NCBI GenBank assembly: GCA_938092015.1
Contig: CALKOT010000028.1
Coordinates: 1-64,000 of the forward strand
Length of the DNA: 64,000 bases
From: an uncultured Paracoccaceae bacterium
GTDB taxonomy: Bacteria; Pseudomonadota; Alphaproteobacteria; Rhodobacterales; Rhodobacteraceae
Direction of reading: 5' to 3'
Below are positions 47,475-56,123 of this stretch, piece after piece. Within the stretch, counting starts at the first letter, position 1; each line of letters opens with the position of its first letter. The notes under the pieces are model-generated. The model searched no databases, was not told the DNA's origin, and saw only the letters and a list, made by a program, of their open reading frames with translations. The position numbers and the translations under genes were made by a program.

Positions 47475-48406
47475 CGACCTTCAGCCTCTCGCCCCTGCAT
47501 ATCAGCGTAAAGCTCGCGCAGTTTCGCCGTTACGGGGCCAGGCGTTGCAGGCGGCGCCTGATCCAGAACAGGCCCCAACGCCCGACCATCAACTTCACGC
47601 ACCGGCGTCAGACCAGCGAATGTACCGGTCACAAAGGCTTCTTCCGCCGTGTAGACATCATGCAGCGAGAACGGCTTTTCATGGATCGGGATGCCGCCCT
47701 CGCGACAACAGGCGATGACATTGGCGCGGGTGATCCCGCCAAGGCAGTACATGCCGGTCGAGGTCCAGACCTCGCCACCTTTGACGATAAAGAAATGGGT
47801 CGAATTACAGGTCGCCACCGCGCCGGACGGGTCTAGCATCAGCGCCTCATCAGCGCCCGCCTTGGCCGCTTGAATGCATGCCTGAATACAGTTCAGCTTG
47901 GAATGAGAGTTCAGTTTCTGATCCTGTTGATCCGGCCCGGTACGACGTATGGTTGAAGTGAACAGACGTAACCCCTGATCGTTTGTCGCCGCCGCTTTAT
48001 ACTCGGCAATAATCACAACCGTTGGCGGTGTGATCGTTACACGCGGATCCTGATAAGGCGTCGCGCGAATGCCCCGGCTGACCATCAGGCGAATATGGAC
48101 GCCATCCTCCATCCCGTTCGCTTCAAGACAGTCGAAGATGCGAGCGCGCATGTCGGCAGGTGATGGCATATCTTCGAAATCCAACACCCGCGCGCCGCCG
48201 TACAGACGTTCAAGATGCTTGGTCAGGAACAGGATTTTTCCGCCCTTCATCCTCAGCCCTTCCCACACGCCATCGCCAAGCATGAAGTTACTGTCGAAAA
48301 CGCTGATGACCGCCTCTGCGCGCTTCTTCAGCTCTCCATTCACTGAAATCAGGACATCGTCGTTGCGCGGATCGTTCGCGTAGGAATGCGCACCGTATGA
48401 CATCAA
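47471..48406 (-). CDS. class IV PLP-dependent aminotransferase (branched-chain/D-amino-acid type)
   Basis: A 311-residue fold-type IV aminotransferase. SVFDSNFMLGDGVWEGLR is the family start around the substrate site, NSHSKLNCIQACIQA holds the PLP lysine (about 173), and EAFVTGTFAGLTPVREVDGR binds the phosphate. It is similar to IlvE and to D-amino-acid aminotransferase, which cannot be separated by eye. The start is at 48406 or 48403; it overlaps the MaiA stop. It forms a three-gene minus-strand unit with maiA and the sulfotransferase-like gene. Confidence 0.88.
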   Translation of the reverse strand: MMSYGAHSYANDPRNDDVLISVNGELKKRAEAVISVFDSNFMLGDGVWEGLRMKGGKILFLTKHLERLYGGARVLDFEDMPSPADMRARIFDCLEANGMEDGVHIRLMVSRGIRATPYQDPRVTITPPTVVIIAEYKAAATNDQGLRLFTSTIRRTGPDQQDQKLNSHSKLNCIQACIQAAKAGADEALMLDPSGAVATCNSTHFFIVKGGEVWTSTGMYCLGGITRANVIACCREGGIPIHEKPFSLHDVYTAEEAFVTGTFAGLTPVREVDGRALGPVLDQAPPATPGPVTAKLRELYADMQGREAEGR

Positions 48407-49041
48407 GGCGCCCCCACTGCTTCGGGATGGGCTTGCTGAAAGGCGTTCAGTTCACCGCAATGTTCTTCAACGGCGCGGATGATTGGATAGGGCTCCAGAT
48501 CAACCTCCCACCGCCGCGCATTATAAAGCTGTGGTATCAGACAGCAGTCCGCCAATGTTGGCGTATCGCGATGACAGAACCCACCGTCACGCCCGGCGCT
48601 GATCAGCTCTTCCACTGCCGCCAGGCCCATGGGCATCCATTCATGCATCCAGTCCTTCATGCCCTTTGCATCACCGGACCAGGCGACAGCTTTCTTGGCG
48701 ACCCGCAGGTTCATCACAGGGGCCATCTCCATCGAGACCGCGGCAGCAATCGCCCGCACCTTGTGACGTTCACGCGGGTCCTCTGGGATCAAGGGAACCT
48801 CTGGCCGCGTCTGATCAAGATATTCGATGATCGGCAAAGACTGTGTCAGGCTCAGGCCGTCTATCATCAACTGAGGCACCAGGCCTTGCGGATTGCGCGC
48901 CATGTTCTCAGCGCCGGTCTGCTCACCCTTGGTCAGATCGACCTGACGGCTTTCGTACTCAATGCCTTTCAGGTTCATCGCGATCCGGATGCGATAGGAC
49001 GCTGAGGATTTCCAATAGTCATACAGAATGGGCTTGGTCAT
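48403..49041 (-). CDS. maiA: maleylacetoacetate isomerase (zeta-class GST)
   Basis: A 212-residue glutathione-dependent isomerase of tyrosine/homogentisate breakdown. The zeta-class signature SSASYRIRIAMNLKG (about 11-25) is clear, followed by NPQGLVPQLMIDGLSLTQSL and the C-terminal domain with GFCHRDTPTLADCCLIPQLY. Length and motifs are standard. Other homogentisate genes are not adjacent. Its stop overlaps the aminotransferase start, consistent with an amino-acid catabolic operon. Confidence 0.92.
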   Translation of the reverse strand: MTKPILYDYWKSSASYRIRIAMNLKGIEYESRQVDLTKGEQTGAENMARNPQGLVPQLMIDGLSLTQSLPIIEYLDQTRPEVPLIPEDPRERHKVRAIAAAVSMEMAPVMNLRVAKKAVAWSGDAKGMKDWMHEWMPMGLAAVEELISAGRDGGFCHRDTPTLADCCLIPQLYNARRWEVDLEPYPIIRAVEEHCGELNAFQQAHPEAVGAP

Positions 49042-49195
49042 CGCCGCGACTCCCCTGATTTGGTTTTTGAAACTCTGCGCCGCGATCCGCCTTTAGGGCA
49101 AGGCATGAAAACGCCCCTGAAAGGTCGGGAATGGACGAGGTTGCAGCGTCACCCCAGACGACAGTCGCCGCAAATCGAATGCAGGGGGATGCAGA

Positions 49196-50152
49196 ATGAA
49201 AGTCGGATTTATCGGTCTTGGAAACGTAGGCGCAAAACTCAGCGGCAGTTTGCTCAGAAATGGCGTTGATCTGACGATCCGCGATCTCGACAAATCACTG
49301 GCTGAGCCGTTTTTGGCCATGGGCGCCAAATGGGCCGACAGCCCGAAAGAAATGATGGAGGCGTGCGACGCCGTCATCACCTGCCTCCCCTCGCCCGCAG
49401 CCTCCGCCGCCGTGCTTGAGGCGGACGATGGCCTGATCGCAGGCATGTCGGACAGCAAAATCTGGATGGAGATGTCGACGACTGATGAGGCAGAGGTAAA
49501 GCGCCTTGCCCCCAAGGTGCTGGCGGCTGGCGGCGCGCCGGTCGATTGCCCGGTATCGGGCGGCTGTCATCGGGCGGACACGGGCAATATCTCAATCTTC
49601 GCGGGCTGTGACCGGGCGACGTTCGAACGTATCCTCCCCCTCCTCACCAAGATGGGCCGCCGGGTCTTGCACACCGGTTACCTTGGCAGTGCGTCAGTTC
49701 TAAAAGTCGTCACCAACTTCCTCGCCACCGCCAATCTGATCACCTGCGCCGAGGCTTTGGTGACCTGCAAGGCGGCGGGGATGGACCTGAACACGGCCTA
49801 TGAGGCTATCAAGATATCCTCAGGCACGTCGTTCGTGCATGAAACCGAAAGCCAGGTCATCCTGAACGGGTCGCGCGACATTTCTTTCACCATGGATCTG
49901 GTGAAAAAGGATATCGGCCTCTTTCAGGCTGTCGCAGACCGCGCAGGTGTGCCGCTTGAGATGAACCCGCTGATGATCAAGATCTTTGAGGATGGCATCA
50001 CCAAATATGGTGAGCGGGAACTGTCGCCAAACATCATTCGCCGTCTGGAAGATGCCACCGGATTGGACATCACAGCGCCGGGCTTCCCTTCGGAAATGAA
50101 AGATGATGAGCCAGAAGAGGCTGGCTATGAGGTTGTGCCAAACAGGGGATAA
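49196..50152 (+). CDS. NAD(P)-dependent beta-hydroxyacid dehydrogenase (3-hydroxyisobutyrate dehydrogenase family)
   Basis: A 318-residue 6-phosphogluconate-dehydrogenase-like enzyme. KVGFIGLGNVGAKLSGSLLR is the NAD(P) loop, CPVSGGCHRADTGN the substrate motif (about 119-132), and LKVVTNFLATANLITCAEAL contains the catalytic lysine region (LGSASVLKVVTN). The family acts on 3-hydroxyisobutyrate, tartronate semialdehyde or related acids, and the substrate here is not assignable. It lies alone, divergent from maiA. Confidence 0.9.
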   Translation: MKVGFIGLGNVGAKLSGSLLRNGVDLTIRDLDKSLAEPFLAMGAKWADSPKEMMEACDAVITCLPSPAASAAVLEADDGLIAGMSDSKIWMEMSTTDEAEVKRLAPKVLAAGGAPVDCPVSGGCHRADTGNISIFAGCDRATFERILPLLTKMGRRVLHTGYLGSASVLKVVTNFLATANLITCAEALVTCKAAGMDLNTAYEAIKISSGTSFVHETESQVILNGSRDISFTMDLVKKDIGLFQAVADRAGVPLEMNPLMIKIFEDGITKYGERELSPNIIRRLEDATGLDITAPGFPSEMKDDEPEEAGYEVVPNRG

Positions 50153-50208
50153 GCGCTGCAAATCAGGGCTAATGCTTCTGTCACGATTGGTTAACGCTGG
50201 GTTTGTTA

Positions 50209-50236
50209 CCTCGTTTCGCATTGAAACGAAACGAGG
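50209..50236 (+). promoter_or_regulatory. 5'-UTR hairpin covering the ribosome binding site
   Basis: CCTCGTTTCG (50209-50218) pairs perfectly with CGAAACGAGG (50227-50236) around an 8-base loop. The right arm contains the ACGAGG ribosome binding site, 8 bases before ATG 50245. In mRNA this would hide the site, suggesting translational control. Confidence 0.6.
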
Positions 50237-50244
50237 ATACCCAA

Positions 50245-50940
50245 ATGAAACGTATACATGGATTAGTGCTTGTCGTCGCTGCGCTGGCCGCCATTATTGT
50301 GGCGGCCAACGAATATGGCGCGATTAATTTTGACGGCTTAAAATCAGCCAACGCGGGCGCATTGTTGCTGGGCGCTCTCTTTACGGCGCTCCTGATAGAG
50401 CGAGCGGTCGAAGTGGTCGCCAATAACCGCTTCGCCGTGAAAGAATTTAAGGCGACCCAATCAATCAACACAGCCCGGCAGGCCGTGACGATCGCAGAAG
50501 GTGCCCTGAAACACTAAGCAGAACTGCGCCTTGCCGACGCAAGTTTCCCTTCAGCCGCGCCACTGGTTACACAAAAAGCAGGTGTCATGGTGGATCTGCG
50601 GGAAAATCTTAAGGATGCAAGGACGGAACTGAACAGGACGAAATCGAATGCACGTCCGGAAATAAAAGTCATCCGTCACCAAAAACAGACCTTCGCTGCT
50701 ACGTTTGCAACGGTGCTGGGTGCGTTAGCCGCTATCGCCGGAGTTCGAATTCTTGGGCAGTTTGTTGAAGGTGAAATCGTCGAGCAATTCGCAGTCGGGT
50801 CCTTCCAGCTGAATCTGTTCTTTTTTGCCGACATCGTCCTAACCGCACTTCTGCTTGCAGGCGGCGCAAACGGAATTCATGAGCTTACGAAAGACTTCTA
50901 CGGCAAACGAAAGGATGTGCTGGCGCCACAAAACGCCTGA
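50245..50940 (+). pseudogene. membrane protein of unknown function, one in-frame TAA
   Basis: A 232-codon frame not recognised. It has two hydrophobic segments near the start (about 6-22 and 38-56), a polar helical middle, and two more at the end (about 155-175 and 190-215). TAA (50515-50517) interrupts after EGALKH; the frame continues as AELRLADASFPSAAPLV, LRENLKDARTELNRT and RHQKQTFAATFATVLGAL. Without the stop the protein would be one four-helix membrane protein with a coiled-coil-like linker; CAA to TAA is the simplest change. Two separate two-helix proteins are an alternative, since GTG 50587 could start the second half, but no ribosome binding site is evident there. Confidence 0.55.
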
Positions 50941-50993
50941 CCACCGCAGATTAGCCACTGGACCAGGACAGGGCGACGCGCCATCATCTGACT

Positions 50994-51791
50994 ATGATAG
51001 GACGCGTCGCTTCTTTCCTGATCCTCATGCTGGCTTTGCCTGCATTTGCAGATGACATTGAAGTCGACCTGCAACTGTTTCTCGCCGTAGATGTGTCCCG
51101 CTCGATGACTGACCGGGAACTAGAAATCCAGCGGCGCGGTTATGTCGAAGCCTTAACATCAGACGAAGTCATCAAAGCCGTCCAGCGCGGCTATCTTGGC
51201 CGGATTGCGTTAACTTATGTTGAATGGGCCAACGCTGGAGCACAGCGCATCATCGTTGACTGGACGCTTATCGAAAGCGCCGCTGATCTTAGGAACTTCG
51301 CCAATCAACTGACTGTACGGTTGGAAAATGGACTAAAACGCACCTCTATTTCAAGCGTCATCACTTACGCAACAAAGGACATCGACCGGAACGGATACAC
51401 CAGTCTGCGCAAAGTCATCGACGTATCGGGCGATGGACCGAATAATTCCGGCGCTCCTGTACATCAGGCACGCGACGACGCTGTGGCGGCAGGCGTCATC
51501 ATTAACGGCCTGCCCCTGATGACGAAGGAAGGTCAGGACCTGAAATGGCATCTGCCAAATCTCGAAAAGTATTATGAAAGCTGCGTGATCGGCGGCCCGG
51601 GATCATTCGTCGTGCCGGTTACGGACTGGGCCCAGTTCCCCGCCGCCGTACGCCGCAAACTGGTGCTGGAAATGGCTGATGCGTCCGTCATCACACCTGC
51701 CGCGTTCCATATCGGCAAGATCTCACCCACCGACTGCAATATCGGTGAGCATATTCTGAGGGAGATGCGCGATTTCTACGACAAGATCTGA
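50994..51791 (+). CDS. DUF1194 (VWA-like) exported protein
   Basis: A 265-residue protein with a signal peptide (MIGRVASFLILMLALPAFADD) and a von Willebrand factor A-like DUF1194 domain: LFLAVDVSRSMTDRELEIQR contains the MIDAS-type DxSxS, and KVIDVSGDGPNNSGAPV holds the later acidic/glycine region. DUF1194 proteins occur widely in alphaproteobacteria. A metal-dependent adhesion role is likely by fold but undemonstrated. It follows the preceding membrane-protein gene by 53 bases. Confidence 0.88.
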   Translation: MIGRVASFLILMLALPAFADDIEVDLQLFLAVDVSRSMTDRELEIQRRGYVEALTSDEVIKAVQRGYLGRIALTYVEWANAGAQRIIVDWTLIESAADLRNFANQLTVRLENGLKRTSISSVITYATKDIDRNGYTSLRKVIDVSGDGPNNSGAPVHQARDDAVAAGVIINGLPLMTKEGQDLKWHLPNLEKYYESCVIGGPGSFVVPVTDWAQFPAAVRRKLVLEMADASVITPAAFHIGKISPTDCNIGEHILREMRDFYDKI

Positions 51792-51843
51792 TCCCAATCT
51801 GACAGCGACGCGCCTTCTCGATCAGCCCATCATCCGCCCCCAC

Positions 51844-52758
51844 ATGGATAACCGTATGGGCGACAACATCAACGGCCCCACCCTCATCCGCATGCCCGAT
51901 TGGGCGCCGGGGTTCGGAAAGTATCACCTGTATTTTTCGGACCACAAAGGCAAATACATCCGTCTCGCCTACGCCAATGATCTGACCGGCCCGTGGACGA
52001 TGCACACACCCGGCGCACTGGACCTCGCGGACAGCCATTTCCCCGTTGAAGACCCCGAAGAGCCGCCTGAACACCTCCGCCCGCCATGGGCGAAACACAT
52101 GGTCGGCGGGTATCTCTACGCCCACATCGCCTCACCCGACGTGCATATCGATCATGAAGCGCAGATCATCCGCATGTATTACCATGGCATGGTCGAAAAT
52201 GGCGATCAGGTATCCCGGCTGGCGACCTCAAAGGATGGGATCAATTTCGAAGCGCTTGAGTCAATCCTTGGCCCACCCTATTTCCGCGTCGCGCGACTGG
52301 GTGACTGGCTCTACACCGTTACGTGGGCTGGCGATCTTTGGCGGTCGCGCGACTGGGGCGAGCCTTTCGAAAAGGGGCCAAAGATCATCCCCTTTCATCC
52401 TCGCGACGGGATTGGTGAAGGGTTTCGGCATGGTGAGACACGGTTGATCGACGGCAAACTCCACCTCTTTTACCACCGCATGGGCGACCGGCCAGAAAGC
52501 ATCCTCCACTCCATCATCGACACATCCGGCGATTGGATGGACTGGACGGCGGCGGCGCCACAGATCCTTCTTCAACCCGAACTGGAATGGGAAGGCGCTG
52601 ACCTGCCGCTGCAAACCTCAGTCATGGGGGCGGCGACAGGGCGGCTGAGGGAATTGCGCGATCCCTGCTATTATGAAGATGCGGATGGTAAGCGATACCT
52701 GCTGTACTGCGGCGCCTCTGAAAGCGGGATTGGCATCGCGCGACTGGAAGGATTCTGA
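51844..52758 (+). CDS. five-bladed beta-propeller glycosidase-like protein
   Basis: A 304-residue soluble protein resembling uncharacterised family 43/32-like glycosidases: GDNINGPTLIRMPDWAPGFG at the start and FGKYHLYFSDHKGKYIRLAY, AYANDLTGPW, FRHGETRLIDGKLHLFYHR and ELRDPCYYEDADGKRYLLY later. The frame is open upstream with a natural-looking continuation (RLLDQPIIRPH), but no ATG/GTG/TTG lies there, so the true N-terminus may use a rare start or the annotated ATG is downstream. No signal peptide is visible. The substrate is unknown. Confidence 0.7.
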   Translation: MDNRMGDNINGPTLIRMPDWAPGFGKYHLYFSDHKGKYIRLAYANDLTGPWTMHTPGALDLADSHFPVEDPEEPPEHLRPPWAKHMVGGYLYAHIASPDVHIDHEAQIIRMYYHGMVENGDQVSRLATSKDGINFEALESILGPPYFRVARLGDWLYTVTWAGDLWRSRDWGEPFEKGPKIIPFHPRDGIGEGFRHGETRLIDGKLHLFYHRMGDRPESILHSIIDTSGDWMDWTAAAPQILLQPELEWEGADLPLQTSVMGAATGRLRELRDPCYYEDADGKRYLLYCGASESGIGIARLEGF

Positions 52759-53400
52759 ATGACGAAATACACGCTTTACAATCGCCCCGGGTCAGGCGGT
52801 TTCGCGGTTGAGGCGGCGCTGACGTTAGCGGATCAGCCTTTTGATTTCATCGATGTCGGCAACAAGCCGGGCGACAAAATGCCCGACCACTTTCGCGCCA
52901 TCAACCCTTGGGGTCAGGTGCCTGCGTTGATCCTGCCAGACGAAACGCTGATGACTGAAACCGGCGCGATCCTCACCTATCTGGCCGGCGCGCATCCTGA
53001 GGCTGGTCTAAGCCCTGTTCCCTGGACGCCAGCGCATGGGACATTCCTAAGGTGGATGACGTTTCTAGGCGCGAACATCTACGAAGCCATCCTGCACGAC
53101 GGATACCCCGCACGCTTTACCGACGACCCAGATGGGGTCGAGAACGTCAAAACTGCAGCGCTTAAGCGATGCCATGAAGGTTTGGGAGTGTTAGAAGACG
53201 CAATCGGCGCCAACGGCTGGCTGCAGGACGAAATGTCTGTTGCTGACCTGTACCTCGCGATGCTGTTCATTTGGTGCAAAAAGCGTGAGGACAGACCCAA
53301 ATGTGAAGCATTGACCCACCGTATCGCCGCCCACCCCGTGATAGCCCCGATCTGGCGCCGGAATTTCGATCATCGTCCGGGCGTCAAATGGGGGCGTTAA
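52759..53400 (+). CDS. glutathione S-transferase family protein
   Basis: A 213-residue GST-like protein. YTLYNRPGSGGFAVEAALTL is the N-terminal thioredoxin-like start (Ser in PGSGG may activate glutathione), NPWGQVPALILPDETLMTET includes the cis-Pro and the ET glutathione contact, and the C-terminal domain has NGWLQDEMSVADLYLAMLF. It starts directly after the preceding stop (TGAATG), so the two are coupled. The substrate is unknown. Confidence 0.88.
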   Translation: MTKYTLYNRPGSGGFAVEAALTLADQPFDFIDVGNKPGDKMPDHFRAINPWGQVPALILPDETLMTETGAILTYLAGAHPEAGLSPVPWTPAHGTFLRWMTFLGANIYEAILHDGYPARFTDDPDGVENVKTAALKRCHEGLGVLEDAIGANGWLQDEMSVADLYLAMLFIWCKKREDRPKCEALTHRIAAHPVIAPIWRRNFDHRPGVKWGR

Positions 53401-53442
53401 AGCACAAGATCCCTTGTCGATAGACACGGCTGTTCCATGCCC

Positions 53443-53829
53443 TTAAAGCCCCTCATCCGCATCAACATCAGGCCGCACCTTGGCTGGCCTCAGTCGTTTT
53501 CGATCTCGTCGCCAATCGTTCAGCCCGACTAATGCGACAAGGCTGAGAATGGCGTCCGCCAGATTTGGCATATTGAACAGCTCAATTCCGCCGCGCATCC
53601 CGTCGAAAATACTGAACACACACAGGATCGCGAACGGGATCATCACCCAGACCCATTCGCGCTGTGCGCCAAGCCGTGCGATCAGCAGCAGGCCAATCGA
53701 CAGCAGGCTTAAAAGAACCAAAGGCTCAACGCCGGCGACCACCCCGAAAAGGCCAAGCGCCATGAAAAGCGCCGTCACGCCTACATGCAACCAGATCATG
53801 TACCGGATGGCTTGTAGGGCCAACGTCAT
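53443..53829 (-). CDS. small integral membrane protein, four predicted helices
   Basis: A 128-residue protein not recognised as any family. Hydrophobic segments lie at about 10-28, 34-50, 60-76 and 85-100, followed by a charged tail (WRRDRKRLRPAKVRPD). It sits 27 bases downstream of the HupE-like gene on the same strand and is probably in its operon. No function can be proposed beyond membrane location. Confidence 0.6.
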   Translation of the reverse strand: MTLALQAIRYMIWLHVGVTALFMALGLFGVVAGVEPLVLLSLLSIGLLLIARLGAQREWVWVMIPFAILCVFSIFDGMRGGIELFNMPNLADAILSLVALVGLNDWRRDRKRLRPAKVRPDVDADEGL

Positions 53830-53856
53830 ATCAGGCCCCTCCGCCGAACCACATCA

Positions 53857-55161
53857 TCAGGGTATCATGCCTTCGATAATCCGCAGCAGGAAGGTTAGCG
53901 CTGCGCAGCAGGCCAATACATAGGCCCCCATCGCCATGCGATCCTTCCAGCCTTTCATGGTCAGCAACGCAGCGCCGATGACCACAGTCAGGGCGACAAC
54001 CACAAGGATCGGCAGCTCAATCTCCAAAGACCGCTCAATGAACCACGCAAAGCTGTATCCACCAATGGCGAGCGATGCGGGATAGGCAATGGCCGGGCGA
54101 TACCAGTCGCGCTTGCCAAACCAGATGCCGACGGCAAGGAAACAGATCGCGATAACCGTCAGCTGGCCAATCTCAACGCCGATATTGAACGCGATCAGGC
54201 TGGCAACGAACTGGCCGGGCGCAAAGCCAAATTCGGATAGCACCCCGGCAAAGCCAAGGCCATGCAGAAGACCAAAGCCAAAGATCACGAACGGCCGCCA
54301 TTTGTTCAGCTTGTCGGCAAAGATGTTTTCAATCGCCACGAAGGTGATCGAAAGCGCAATCAGCGGCTCAACAATCGAACCCGGAATGCTGATATAGCCC
54401 AGCGCGCCCAACGCCAACGTCACCGTATGCGCCAATGTAAAGGCGGTGATCTGGATGATCAGCGGACGCAGCGCGGTTGATAGCAGAAACAGCCCAATCA
54501 CAAACAGGATGTGATCCAGACCCAGCGGCAGAATATGCTCAAACCCGACAACAAGATAGTTCAGGAACGCATCCAGCGCAGACTGGTTGGCGCCGCCTGT
54601 TACGACCAGAGGCGCGCTGGCGTCACCGCCGGTCAGAAAACCGGCATAGCCATCGCCGTTGGCATCAACCGGCGTGCGCACGACGATATCGCCAAAGCGC
54701 GGCGCCCAGGCAAACGTCAGCTCAGTCGCGCCTTCGGGCAGTTCGGCGGAAATAGTCACCAGGCTTTCACGAGGCAGGGCCAGATCACCCTCTGGCGGGA
54801 TGATGACGCTGTCGATCTTCGGCGTCAGGCGCGTATCGCCGGCCATGATCGTAAGGTCGTTCAGAAATTCAGGGGCAAACCCGTCAAATTCCCCTCGCAG
54901 CGCACCCGATGAAAATTCACGCAGGCGATCATATTCGGCGGCGTTGGCGGATTCGTCCGTATCCGCGTAGCCGGCACCAATATCGGCGACCAGCGCTTCA
55001 AGATTGATTGGCTGGAATACGAATTGCACACGGTTCTCACCATCCGGGAACGTCACTTCCGAAATAGTCGGACGCAGCGCATGCGCAGACGCGGCAACGG
55101 TAAATAAAGCGAGAAGAACAGGCGCCAGCGCTTGACTGCGCAGGATCAACATCGGAACCAT
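53857..55161 (-). CDS. HupE/UreJ-family membrane protein with periplasmic N-domain
   Basis: A 434-residue protein. A signal peptide (about 1-27) is followed by an extracytoplasmic beta-rich domain to about 200. From about 205 comes the HupE/UreJ type: GFEHILPLGLDHILFVIGLF (His residues typical for metal transport), FTLAHTVTLALGALGYI, GFGLLHGLGFAGVLSEFG and LIAFNIGVEIGQLTVIAICF, with six or more helices. HupE/UreJ proteins are secondary transporters for nickel or cobalt. The gene is divergent from the DUF4198 gene with a short shared promoter region. Confidence 0.87.
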   Translation of the reverse strand: MVPMLILRSQALAPVLLALFTVAASAHALRPTISEVTFPDGENRVQFVFQPINLEALVADIGAGYADTDESANAAEYDRLREFSSGALRGEFDGFAPEFLNDLTIMAGDTRLTPKIDSVIIPPEGDLALPRESLVTISAELPEGATELTFAWAPRFGDIVVRTPVDANGDGYAGFLTGGDASAPLVVTGGANQSALDAFLNYLVVGFEHILPLGLDHILFVIGLFLLSTALRPLIIQITAFTLAHTVTLALGALGYISIPGSIVEPLIALSITFVAIENIFADKLNKWRPFVIFGFGLLHGLGFAGVLSEFGFAPGQFVASLIAFNIGVEIGQLTVIAICFLAVGIWFGKRDWYRPAIAYPASLAIGGYSFAWFIERSLEIELPILVVVALTVVIGAALLTMKGWKDRMAMGAYVLACCAALTFLLRIIEGMIP

Positions 55162-55197
55162 GGGGCTTCCCCATTAAAGAATGAAAGTTGCCTTTTG

Positions 55198-56025
55198 ATG
55201 CCTGATATCAACCGCTGGTCCAAGGGGGCGCTACTTTGCGCCGCACTTTTTTTCGCCCCACTCGCCAAAGCACATGAGTTCTGGGTGGAACCTCTGTCCT
55301 ATGAGGTTGGCGTCGGCGAAAAAATCGAAGGCGTTCTCAGAAACGGACAGTTCTTCAAAGGGTCGAACTATCCTTATATTGAGCGCGGTTTTACCCGGTT
55401 TGAGATCTACAACCGCAGCGGCGGCGCCCCCGTGGCCGGGCGCAATGGCGACAGCCCCGCGCTGCAGGTAAGGGCGGAAAAGGGCGGGCTGCACATCGCC
55501 GCCTACTCCTCAACCGTGCAAACCGTGAACTATTCCGAATTTGAAAAGTTCAAAAGCTTTGTTGACAGCAAGGGGCTTAGCCACATCGTCGATCAGCATC
55601 GCGAAGAGGGATTGTCCGAAGAAAAGGTGATCGAGACCTACTATCGCTACGCCAAGACACTGATCAAAGTTGGTTCTGGCGCCGGGCGTGACGTAAAAGT
55701 CGGCATGCCGATAGAGCTGGTAGCGGAACTGAACCCCTATACCAGCGCAGGCGCGGATGCCGTTCGGTTCCGGCTGTACTGGCGGGGCAAACCATTAGCA
55801 AACTGGGATGTGCAGGTGTTCAAAAAAGTCGGCGACGCTGTTGAGGGTGAGCTGACCCACTACACGACCGACAGCACGGGCCGTGTCCTTATCCCATCAG
55901 ATGGCGGCGGTGATTTTCTGGTGAATGCTGTCCAGATCACCAAACCACGTGCTTCGGATGCCGCCAAAAACGCACAGTGGGAAAGCATCTGGGCCTCAAC
56001 AACCTATCGGATCAACACCGAATAA
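55198..56025 (+). CDS. DUF4198 exported protein, probable metal-uptake accessory
   Basis: A 275-residue periplasmic protein. The signal peptide ends LAKA, and the mature start HEFWVEP supplies an N-terminal His typical of DUF4198 proteins, which often accompany nickel/cobalt uptake systems. The body is beta-rich (VGVGEKIEGVLRNGQFF; GRVLIPSDGGGDFLVNAV). It is divergent from the HupE-like transporter gene, supporting a joint role in metal handling. ATG 55198 is chosen because it gives the signal peptide. Confidence 0.8.
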   Translation: MPDINRWSKGALLCAALFFAPLAKAHEFWVEPLSYEVGVGEKIEGVLRNGQFFKGSNYPYIERGFTRFEIYNRSGGAPVAGRNGDSPALQVRAEKGGLHIAAYSSTVQTVNYSEFEKFKSFVDSKGLSHIVDQHREEGLSEEKVIETYYRYAKTLIKVGSGAGRDVKVGMPIELVAELNPYTSAGADAVRFRLYWRGKPLANWDVQVFKKVGDAVEGELTHYTTDSTGRVLIPSDGGGDFLVNAVQITKPRASDAAKNAQWESIWASTTYRINTE

Positions 56026-56097
56026 GGCCTTTGAAACCGGGTATCCTGAATAGTTAACAGATAATGAAGTATAAATAATTTCAGTATGTTATACTAC

Positions 56098-56113
56098 GTT
56101 TCACGCGTGAAAC
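56098..56113. promoter_or_regulatory. parS-like palindrome GTTTCACGCGTGAAAC
   Basis: A perfect 16-bp palindrome in the convergent gap between the DUF4198 and GT4 genes. Each half matches the half-site of the bacterial parS consensus (GTTTCACGTGAAAC), but the halves are spread by two extra bases. It is therefore not a standard ParB site; a relaxed site or another dimeric regulator's operator is possible. Confidence 0.4.
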
Positions 56114-56123
56114 CTTTCTGGTT

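Noticed and set aside
50587-50940. Second half of the 50.2-kb frame as a separate gene
   Set aside because: There is no convincing ribosome binding site at 50587, and the frame and spacing continue exactly across the TAA, so one interrupted gene is the simpler reading.
56098-56113. Calling this palindrome a genuine parS site
   Set aside because: Two extra central bases change the half-site spacing, so it is listed only as parS-like.
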